From Brachycybe producta (lineage: Eukaryota; Arthropoda; Diplopoda; Playtdesmida; Andrognathidae), in NCBI GenBank assembly GCA_036925085.1, contig JAUPFP010000067.1, positions 62,001-126,000 of the forward strand: a stretch of DNA of 64,000 nt, given 5' to 3'. Position numbers and translations under genes: made by a program. Every line of letters begins with the position of its first letter. The stretch's first letter is position 1. Shown in pieces: positions 35,801 through 47,800 of the stretch. The notes beneath the pieces are model-generated. The model was given only the letters and a program-made list of their open reading frames with translations. It did not search any database and had not been told where the DNA came from.

Positions 35801-38800
35801 AAGTGAATAACAAAATTAAATATTCTTTTAAAATAAAACTCAAATTAATAATTATTGATCTGATTTTAATAATATAATTTATGTACAAATAAATTAACCT
35901 ATTGTTAGGTGTGACGGGAGATTCCAACACACGATACGAAGACGTGGTCGTCGTCTCGTGAACTAATTCATCGCGAGATGCCGCCACGGCTTTGGCAGCT
36001 GCCGTTACGTGAGCCTGCGAGAATGCAGTTACGCTCGTCGGTGTGCCGTCTATAGTATGAGGCAAAGGTAATCCTCGAGGAGCTGGAGTCGGCTTACTCA
36101 CGGCTCCGTTACTAACAAGAACGGTCGCTTCGTGCTGTTGTTGGAGTTGTACTTCACTTCCCAATGGTATCTTGTGAACTTGTATTCGATCGCGACGAGG
36201 ACTCTGTTGTGGAGAAGTTCGAACTTCACCGACCGTTCCACGGACCGTAGATTTGGGCGAACCCATGGTGCCCATTAACATGCCTTGCTGATCTTGAATC
36301 ATCTGCTGTTGTTGCAGTTGTTGTTGTTCTTCCATCGTCAGCGGTTGATCGGAAGGTTGCGGTAATCGTCTGTGTATCTTCTTTGGAGATTGCTGTTGCA
36401 ACTGCATTTGTTGCTGGTTCTGTTGGTGTTGCGCTTGAATCTGTTGTTGTTTTTGATATTGTTGCTGCTGTTGTATTTGTTGCTGCATCTGTTGCATCTG
36501 CTGTTTTTGTATTTGTATCTGTTGTTGTAACTGATGTTGTAACTGTTGTTGTTGCTGCTGCTGTGGTTGGCGAAATTGTTGTTCGCTTGTGGGAAACACT
36601 TGTTGTGACTGCGAATAATACTGTTGTTGTTGCTGCTGCTGAGACTGTTGAAGTGGCTGTTGTGTCTGCTGTTGAGAAGCGTGCCTGTCTTGTGGTTGTG
36701 GTAACTGTTGCTGATGTTGTTGAGCAACTTGTGATTGTTGCTGAACAAACTGCTGCTGCTGTTGTGGAGTAAATTGTTGCTGTTGCATAAACTGTTGTGG
36801 TTGTTGCTGTTGTTGCTGAGGATGTTGTTGTTGCTGCACGTGTTGCTGAGGATGTTGTTGTTGCTGCAGCATGTGTTGTTGAGGATGTTGTTGTTGCTGC
36901 ATGTGTTGCTGAGGATGATGTTGCTGCTGCATGTGTTGCTGAGAATGTTGTTGCTGTTGTAAATGTTGTTGAGCATGTTGTTGTTGCTGCTGTAAGTGTT
37001 GTTGAGAATGTTGTTGCTGTTGTAAATGTTGTTGAGGGTGTTGTTGTTGTTGCTGTAAGTGTTGTTGAGAATGTTGTTGCTGTTGTAAATGTTGTTGAGG
37101 ATGTTGTTGCTGCTGTAAGTGTTGTTGAGGATGTTGTTGTTGTTGTTGTTGTTGCTGCTGCTGTAAATGTTGTTGAGTGTGTTGTTGCACATTATGTTGA
37201 GGATTTTGTGTGAAATTTGGTTGAGAATGTTGTTGTTGTTGCACCTGAGTGCTACCAGCAACAAACGTTTGACCATGAGATGCCGTAGATGCAGTAGAAG
37301 GAACAGCACTTTGATTTCCAATACGTTCTTCCATTGGTGATGGCCTAGGTGAACTTCCAGACAATCCCAGCGCTTTACTGAAATCTGCTAACATTCCGCT
37401 AATGGTGCCGGAAGCCGTCTTCGATGCCGCAGGCTGCTGATGTGCTTGCTGCTGCTGTTGCTGATGATACTGTTGTTGTGTCATTTCGGGCGGATGTTGC
37501 TGAAAATGTTGAAGACCAGCCTGCGTCGTGACGCCTGCCCTTTCGTGTTGGTTTTCCTCTTGAAATCTGACCATCAGTTCCTGTTCGGCTGCTTCCAACG
37601 AGGGTGACACGTCCAAAATGGGAGATAAGTCCGTTAGAGGAGACCAGTCTTGAGGATCAGGTTTCGATTTGGGTTTCTTTTGAGCTTGTAAATCTATGGA
37701 TTTAGGTTTGGCTTTACCGGCCGTAGGTGCTACCACTTTAGACATTCCCGAAGTGGCAGTGCCTCCCTGCGCTGATCCCATCGTTTGCTGTGGACCTTGC
37801 TGTGTATACAAATAAATAACAGAACCATTTTATTGTTTCGTTCTGTACTTTGATCTGTAATAATTACGGCTGGGAAATGAGAGAACTTTCTCAAAACAAC
37901 AAAAGTTTCAGAATGATAGGAATTAAAGTACATTAAAATGTTTGCATTATATAATTAAGTGAAGATGGTTTATGAACAGCTGATTTTCGAAATGCTAATT
38001 ATTTTGTCTTTCAGAAGAAGAAAAGAAAAAAACTAGAAAGTGTTTTAGAAACTAGAAGGGGAGCTCCATCACTTAAAAGACATTTTCACGTTTCAACAAA
38101 AAAATATTGTCCGCTCAACTGTTGGATTTTGAAAGATATCAACATAAAAATACCATTAAGTGATTGAGCTACCATTCTAGTTTCTAAAACACACACACAC
38201 ACATTCACGTTGCTCTACATTTTGCACCTGAAAGTCAGAATAGTCAAGAGTTCGAGAGGCATTTACACTTTAAACCACTTTAATTTTACTCAAAATTCCG
38301 ATATTCCTTAAATATGGATTTATTTCCGAATTCCCGAAAATGTTGTTTTTCATCCCAATTTGACATTTTATATTAATTTTTTTCAGTTTATGTTTCAAAT
38401 TTTCAAAAACAATTCCGCGTCATCAGTATATTTGACTTAACCAAAGTGCCCTGTATGCGAGGCTATATCCTTCGTATAAACACATATATCAACACTTAAA
38501 TTGAACAAAAGATTATAGTTAAGATTTCTAAAAGAAAACATATAAAATCGTTTTGTTATTTAACTTAATTAGAATTAAATAAATTAGTTTGAAAATTCAG
38601 ATATGTCCGTAGTTTTCTCCCCGATTTTTTGTAAATTTGAATGTCGAATTCTTCTCAGATTTAGCTATTTTTTCTGTTACAGAAACCCCCTGTTAATAGT
38701 CTCAAGAAACCGGATTGACCTGTTGTGGCTGCTGCGGATACTGCTGGGTGGCCGAAGTAATCATATTCGAGATGGCAACACCGGCACCACTGGATGCAAA

Positions 38801-41800
38801 ATCCGGCGACGACGACTCCGTCATTCTTCGGCCACCACCGTTGACGGTTGGCATCATATTTCCATTGCGATGACCATCGGATCGCCTTATCTGAGATCCG
38901 TTTCCATGCATGTCGGAACCACTCTGACGCTCTGAAGAGAAAAGAAAAATAGAATTTTTTAAACTACAGCGAAACGAAAAAAAAAATTAAGATGAAGAAG
39001 CAAGAAACTGTTTTTTAAAAAACAGAATTACGTCTCTGTCCAGTATGAGACTGTTGACTGTCATCACCTGAGCTTCCTTGAGATCCCTACAAAATATACA
39101 CAATTTAAATTAATTAAAGCCAGTTTCCTACATTCAGAAGAAGAAAAAACGTTGAAGTAATTTGTCAAAAGTAACGAATTACTCTAATTAAATTACTTTT
39201 TTCAAATAATTAGCAATTTACGACATTACAAAACTTTGTAATTTGTAATTGTAATGTAATTGTACAGATTAATTTTAAAATTCTCGACTATTATCATTCC
39301 TCATTCAGTTTTTTTAAGGATTTCCCAGACCAACGCGGGACACAGGAGTGGGAGCCGTAATGGGTGAGTATGTCGCAGGACATCCAACATATATGGCGGA
39401 CAATGGGCCCACCCACAGCCGGTGCAGCACCGACTATTAAGTAATTCAGCTATCGTTCTAGTTTCTAACACTTTCAGTATCAGTCCAAATGCAAAATGTA
39501 CCCTTCCAGTAGTTCCGAGAACTTCTTCTAAAGACTTCTGCTGTCGTACGACACCGAAGGGTCTGCTGGTACGACCATCACCATCTCCATTGCCTACATT
39601 TTTTTTTCATTGTATAAAGAAAATCAAAAATGCAAAACAATGTAAAGTAATTTTCCAAAAAAAATACAACTACCATCCATATTTATTACCTTGCATACTT
39701 CTGTTTTGAATCGATTGTTGATCCCATGCCGCAACATGACCTGTTAGATCACCACCAACGCTCATGGTGGGTTTCATCGTAGCCGAATCGGAATAATTTG
39801 TCATAACACCTAAAACGTAAAACATATATTTTGAACAAAATTAGTAAACGCATAAATAAGTTAATGTGACCGTGGCCTGTGAAGAATAATTACTCTTAAA
39901 CAAAAATTACAACAATTATCTCTACTTTTGCAAGTTTCATTGTCGCAACTTTCACAAAATTCCTCGTTAATAAAGTTTTACCATATTTTTTTTGTCTTCC
40001 TTTAAATATATATTTTTTTAAACAGACTTAATGAATATTTTTTGTTGTAAAAATCATAAAAAAAAAACTCAAAAACAATAAACTTGCCAGCAATTGTTTA
40101 GACAAATATGTAAATAGAAGTTATTCTCGAAATTGTTTCGAAGAGAAAAAAAAAAGAAACCCCATTTAAGTCAAAACAAAAGCGATTGCGACGGATTTTC
40201 TCTCTTTCTATAGCTATTGTTATGCAAAACTAAGAATTTTCTAATTTGCATAACTGCGTTCATTATGTAATTATTTGGTGGTCTTGGCAGCAAAAAAAAA
40301 TTAATGAACAATTTGTAAAACTTAATTGAAAAACAAGAACATCATTTCAGTTTATTTTTTGTTTTGTTTCTGTTTTCTCATCAAAACGAATCAGATTTAT
40401 CAAGAATTTTTTTTTAGTAATATAGTAATAGCAATTATAACTATAATTAATTAAATAAAATAAATTACAATTAATTGTTTGATTAATTAACTACAATAAA
40501 CTCATAAATTCATACTAAATTTATTTTATCAGAAATTTAAACTAGCAAAAATAACATTCATCATGGAAATATATTTTTCAAGAAACTTAACCCTGGGTGT
40601 CATTACAGAAAGAAAATAATACTGTCCTATGACTGTAAATTGTAATATCTAGCTCTTAAATTTGTAACAGTCAAAAAAAGAGAAAAACAAAATATTACTA
40701 TGACAAATAGTCATATAACTGCCATTGACTGATCTACAAAATGATATGATAGTCATAAAATAATGGCTCCAATACAGTGACATCATAAGGTGTAACCGTC
40801 ACAACTTTATGACTTTTTCTTTTACTTTATCCAGACATATGTCCTCCAAAGCAGGCTTCATATTCCTTTATTTTCAATTCTCTTGCGATGTGAGATCACA
40901 TATGCATTAAGTGTGAAGCTTGCGTAGGAGGATATATATCGACACTGCACGCGGGATAAGTAGTGCCGTGTAATAAGCATCAATGATTTTTTATGACTAT
41001 AACTTTCAAACTTCAATAAAAAGTTCATTTTGAAAGATATCATCATAAAAAAAACTGAACATTGTAACATTATGAGCTAGCAACCAGCAAGAAAGTGGTT
41101 GCTGTCACACAATAGGACAGGTAGTTAGAAATAGGTGAAAACTTCAGTTGGCTCCGCCCTTGTTATGACGACTGGCAACTTCTAATTGGCTGGTTATGAA
41201 GTCTGACGTCACATGCTCCGCCCTTTTTCAACGTCAGACTACATAACCAGCCAATTAGAAATATTGCCAGTCGTCATAATAAGGGCGGAGCCAACTGAAG
41301 TTTTCACCTATTTCTAACTACCTGTCACAATAGGTTGCTTGTTCATTCTGCTCACCATTACTGAGCAGAGGTAACATCCACTTACTACTGTTGCCAAAGT
41401 TCTACCAATTTGGTGTCACCAGCAACAGTTGCTGGAGACTGTTGCTGGTTGCAAGCTTGCATTATTGCCTTATTTTTGAGTCTGAATTTACTAGTCTAGT
41501 TTCTAAAAACAAATTTGAATTTTATGTTAATACTAGTGGGGTAACCCGTCATAAATGACGGGAGCAAAATTCACAGGCAATTGTGCCCAGCATTAGAATT
41601 TCTTTTCCTCCGCCCTTTTATGACATCAGACCAAGTAACAAACCAATTGGAAATTGATGACGTTCATAAAAGGGCGGAACAAAAGAAATTCTAATGCTGG
41701 GCACAATTGCCCGTGATAAACTAGTTTAATTTTACTACTATTATCCCCTCCCCTTTTTCCTATTTGAAAGAGAAAATGAGCTTTTCATTTTCTCTGGTGG

Positions 41801-44800
41801 CGCATGCGCATCGTTTGTTCCTTTTTTTACTCCTTTCATTTCAATTTCAGTCACCCCTCCCCTTTTTTCTCCCTCCACGTTTCTCTCTCCCCCCTCTACA
41901 CTTTATAAACCTTTTCCCCTCTCCAATTTAATATCATGGGGTTCTTGGATGGGAAGGGTGCAACATATAGTTGACCTTGAAAGAAAAAAAAAAGCAGTTT
42001 ATTTATTCAAATTTATATAAAATTCTGACAAAGGTGTTTGTCCAGCGTTAGAGGAAAGACACCCATCCACACACGGACAGACCTGGGATATTATATATAT
42101 AATTGCTTCTGAAGCCTGAAGCCACCTCAAAATAAATAAAATACATAAAAAAAATAACTGAATTTTTAAATTGTTTTAGAATAAATTAAACTCAAAATAA
42201 TGCAATACCAAAAAATGGGTTCCAAAATTGAGAACCTAAAAAAAAATTTAAAATTCCAGACAGAAGAAAAAAAAAGTAATCTCTCAAGTAGTCTAGTAAG
42301 ACTTCTGTCGCAAAAGAAAAATAAAATAACCGGTAATGTTGATACTAGTAATATTGATTTTTCTCTGAATCCAAGATTACATTTTTTCGTAAATTTAAAT
42401 AAACCAAAAACAAGACAAAAAACGAATATACATTTACAAAAGTCTATACTTTTGCAAAATAATACTAAAAAAAAAACGTGAAAACGTAAAAACGTAAAAA
42501 CGTGAATAGAAAACTGAATATGCTTAATAAATACTTCTTTAAAGACTAGAAGAGTAACTAAAATCACAAATGGAGAACTTATGTTAATAAATCTTTTGAT
42601 AAACTTTTCACAAAAAGTTCGAACAAAATCTAAAATTCCATTCAATGTTCATCAATGAGGAAACAACCTCCCAAAAAAAATCCTAAAACCCCGAGGTTTA
42701 TTAAGTTGTCTGAGGAGACTCCGGATTTGTTTAGGAGCCCCATAAACGTGAATTAAACTATTTTTTCCAGAAATAATATTACGAAAAAATTAAAAGTTTA
42801 CAAAACTAGAATGGTCAAAGATTGTGAAAAAATAATTTTCATGGAAAAATCTTAAAATTTTATAGTAAGTTTGAAAATGATCAGTTTTTAGTTTTTTTTC
42901 ATGAACATTTCACAAAATAAATATTGTTTTGCATTTTTCAAACCCTAATTTTTCACAGAATCGTGGGCAGGGGGTGGGGGGGGGGGGAGAAATTCATCAA
43001 TTCAGATATTAATTTACACAAACTTTGATCTTTTTTACTTTTTAACCGATAAAAAGTTTAAAGGAATTGAGGTTCAACTCAAATAGTAAAAATAAGAAGA
43101 AAAAACCGTAACGCAAACAAATAATAATTATATATAATTAGTAAATTCGCTTTTTTTTCGATTTTTGTTGAATGATTTCATTAAAAATGCTGCTTTTTCA
43201 ACTCGTAATTTAGTAATTCCGACTGAAAATCATCATTGGCGCCAACGAAAATGACTCAACGGAAGATTCAAACAAAAACATACCAATGACTCTTGTGCTT
43301 CACACAACGTTTATATAAGCAACGTTAAAATTTTAATAATATTTAATATTTTAAAGTTTAATCATTAATTTAAATTAACGATTTCTATTTTTCTGTAATA
43401 AAATATTAATAATTTTTGGAAAATATTTAAATTAAATGTAAATTGTGTCAGTAAATGTCAGTATGACTCACAGCTGCTTTAGAAATCATAATTAGTACCT
43501 CGGATTTTAATGAAATATCAAGCTTAATGTTACTCAATCTGTGGCCCCAAGTACCAATTGTGAAGTAATCATCATCATTAGAACAAACTGCAATTATGCT
43601 TTTTATATAATTAATAAAAAGGCTGATTCGAGGCTAGATATCTGATTGCTATCAATTGTCAACTAAGAGTTCTAGCCTCTAACCAATGTGACCATGTAAC
43701 CAAAAAAAGCCATAATTATTGTTGGTTGATCTAAAATGGGATTATTACTTCATAATTGGCCCCTGAGGCACAGATTGAGAAATATTTATTTTATATTGCA
43801 TAAACATCCGAGTCCTAATAATAACAGCTTTAAAAAATATATTTGAATTTGAATAATTATTTTGCAAGCAGCTCAGAGGGTCTCTAAATGAATGAAGTTA
43901 AATTTCATTTGCAAAAAAAAAAAACTTAAAATGAAATTAAGCAAATTTAGATCAAGGTTATTAAATTTTGACCAATTTTGACCTTTAAATACAGACCAAG
44001 CTCGCGAGCTGTTCTAGAACAGTTCGCGAGCTATTCGGAACCAGTTCGCGAGAAGAAATAGACGGAAGCTCACGAACAGTTCTAGAACTGGTACACAGTT
44101 CGCCCTTGAAGCTGTACATCAAAGGGTTGGTTCTCGAAAAACATGCCAAACAAGAGAACCAGCTCTAGACTTTCAGTGAGCTCGTCTCACCAGACAATTT
44201 GTGCAAAATTATTACAAATTTAACAATATGCTAACGAACAAAATCTCAAGAGCTGTTCACGAGAACTTGCAAGCAACTCTCGAACAGTTCCCGAGCGGTT
44301 CGCGAACATCTAATTTTGGGTCTGAACGCGGTAATGAATCTTTATCAAAATCAACAACTAAACTCAACGATTAAACTGAAGCAACAATGCATGAAATAAA
44401 ACATATTGATATGTCTCCAAAATTCAAGAAAGAAACTAATCACTTGAAATTTCAACTTCAACTTGAACGCTCCAATCAAGGTTCCTTATACCTACAGTAG
44501 TACACACACCTGATAATTTAAATGCATTTAAATAATAAATGTGTTCTACAGATCCCCCTGTGAAGGGCAAACAAACAATATGTCGAATTCAATTTATTCA
44601 GTTAATAATCTCAAAATATTGAGTTAATTTACTTAAATATAATATAGAAACTATTGATTTAGTATTTTCAATTTAAAATATTAATAATTAAAGTCAATTT
44701 TTTATTTGGTGTTCATGTCCTTAACTGGATTCCGTATAATTCATACCCTAAACACATTTAAATTTGAATTCATTTAACTCATGACTGTGTATACAAGGTA

Positions 44801-47800
44801 TTAGAGAATTAAAAGATCGAAGCTCAAGTGCAATATTTCCTTCTTGAATTTGGACCTTACATATTCTCGATTTCAGAAATATTCTCTTAGAAAGACAAAT
44901 TATGTTTTCATGCATAAAATTCATATTGAAATGAACTAAAAGCATTTGAAATAAATAATAATAATAATAATTAATAAATAAATAATTTGGAACACCTCCT
45001 CTCACCTGTGAAACACTTTGTTGTAGGCATGGAAGATTGGAAAATTTGACTGACAAATTAATTTAAAACTACTAAAAAAAAATTTAAAATATAAAATAAA
45101 CACCAGCATATCTCTCTCATTGGTTCAAAATTTTATAATTTGCAAAATATTCATTTGTATTTTCAACTTTTCTTGCAAAAGTTAAGACAAACTTTTATAA
45201 AAAGTTTTTACTTTATAAGAAATTTTGAATAATTAACTATTTATACTGAAAAAAAAATTAAATTAAATTATTAACTATTATTTTGAACCTTGAGATTGAC
45301 CACTGGTCATTCAAATATTTTTGTTCCTCCTTCCTTTTTTCAATGTAACATTAGACAGCTTGCTTTGCTGTATTTTTACAGTCAAGAAATTTCTACCTTT
45401 TTGGACAAAATTGGATTTTTATTTTAAAAAAAAATCACCAAACCTATGAAACTATTACTAACTATTTTATATTAAGATAAATATATATAGGTAGTCTCTC
45501 CCTTTTTAATTAATGCCAAGGCTAAGTGTTTCCAATAGCCTCTAATTAAAGCTAAATTGCTTCTTAAAACAAAACAGAGATTCTCTTTGTAAAAGACATT
45601 CAAGGTTTTCTTTATAAATAGAAATAGAAATAAGAAAGATGTAATAATAAGAATAAAGAGAACCTTGAAGAGAGGCTAGAATAAAATTAAAAGCTCACTC
45701 ATCCATTTAAATTTTTCTCTTAAAATTGAGTTGCACTACCTCTATATACATATATATATATATATATATATTTATCTTTTTTTTTATTATTTTCAAGTGG
45801 TCAAAACTGACCATTTGTCTGAGTTAAAACCAATAACCATAGTTATTAATTGCCTAAATAAAATAAAAATAACTAAGATAACCAAATTACCTAAAATAAA
45901 ATTCTATTAAAACCAATTAAATGTTAACAAATAAATGTTTTCATTGAATGCAAAACAAACAAAAAAATCAATATTGAACCTTCAAAATAATAAAATACTA
46001 ATTGTCATAATATGGTAAAACTTCATTAAAGAGGATTATTTTGCAAGGTTTTTTTTAGCGTTCAATAAACAACCATTAATTAATAAAAACAAAATTCCAA
46101 AAGAAAAAATCTACAAAAAAAACAAAAAAAACAATTAAGACCAACTAATAAACATCAAAACTATAAACATAAAATGATCATTAATTGATTAATTAATTAA
46201 TTATTAATTAATTCTTTCTAGGACAAAATATCTAATTGAATTCATGTTTTTTTATTTACAAATTAAGAGTCTTTTGTCTATTGAAACATTTCTAGCTTTT
46301 GTGAGCCACAAAAACAAAAATGTGTGTCTATTGGTCTATTGTGTGTCCCTTTGTTTTTGTGTTTAATTTTCAAAAAAAAAACCTAACAATTAACTTTATT
46401 AAGGTAACCACATATAATAAATTAACAATAAATAATAATAATTAATAAAATACAAAAGAATTTTGCAATCAAAACGGCTTGTTAGAGGCTAGAATGTTCT
46501 CTTAGAACTAAAATGTAGATGAACTTTTGAGATTGTACCTAACTCTGTAGCCTCTAACCAGCCTCTTTGAAAACGAAAAATCTTAATTATGTTTATCCCT
46601 AATTACCAAATTTAGAATGAGTAATTAATTGCCAATTAGATTAAGTTGAGTTAAATCTTGCTTCTTTAGGAATCTCTGAGGAACAATAGTGGGTTAAGTG
46701 GCTGTGGACATCCAACATATAAATGGGGCCTCCCACACCACCACCGCCGCCAGTATGTGGGCCCAATTGCCTGCCATATGTTGGATGTTCCGCGACTTTC
46801 CCCACTACGGCTCGGACTGCTCTCGTGTTGAGGTCTGAGAGATCTCTTAATCCACAGTTACGAATCTAGTTTCTTTAGCTTTTAAGAAGCAACTTTCAAA
46901 ATAAATTTAAAGTTTATTTGAAACTAGAAGAGTAAATTAATTATTTTCATGATGATAATTTTTTTTTAAATAAATTTGTATTGCAATTTTTTTTTTCTTA
47001 AAAAAAGGCAATTTTCGATTTTGTTTTAATATTTTTAAGTTAAAAATTAAAAACAAAAGAAAATACAATTAAAGTGGAAAACATTTATGACGATAAAATC
47101 CTTTTAACACTTCTTCTATTGTTTTAAATAAACTTCTAATTATCACTTATATTATTATTGCGTTGGTGTTGTTTTGTGGTTTCGTGTTTGTCTGGCAAAC
47201 AATAGATAACACCTTCCGTCATCCGAGGTACACAGGACACCTTTTTTTTTTAACTAATTAAACACAGCTTAACTTAAAATGTAGCTATTTTAGAGAAGTA
47301 ATTTTGTTTAAACATGCTGAGTTTTCAAACAACGTTAACCGTTTTTCTCGAAGCACGACAACGGCACTTCGAAATAAACCACCCTACGAGCTCGAGCTCG
47401 TATCAGACGTTTCGAGGGTTCAAATTCTTTCAAATTATCGCAAACTTTGTCACCTGTGACCTCCCATGACGATTGAAGATGAATCTCAATGTGTTTTACT
47501 GTGATATATGTCTCTGCAACATGGGTGCATTTGAGAACGCCTAAGTGTGTTGCATTGGTTAGGAGCATTGTCGAAGAGGGGTGCATTTGAGAACGCTTAG
47601 GTTTGTTACATTAGAAAGGAGCATTGTGGAGAGAGAGAGTGTAGGCCCCTAATTTCTAACAATTGCCAGCAGCACTGATAGAATAAATGCAGCCACTTCC
47701 GAATCAATTACAATTAGTACTCTGCTAGCAGCCAAATAGGCCTATGGCATCACTCATCATCCCAAGAGCTGCATTTGAAAACGCCTTAGTTTGTTGCATT

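Noticed and set aside
36338..37321. 327-codon Asn/Ser-rich reverse ORF and forward Val/Leu-rich ORFs
   Set aside because: They are other frames of the poly-Gln exon. The Gln frame alone joins its neighbours in phase and has conserved ends.
42166..42645. 159-codon reverse ORF, Phe/Leu-rich
   Set aside because: Composition reflects AT-rich DNA on the opposite strand; no domain and not linked to the gene by phase.
47335..47586. 83-codon reverse ORF with higher GC
   Set aside because: Lies inside the gtgcatttgagaacgc repeat block; no splice phase fits the Piccolo-like model and no domain is visible.
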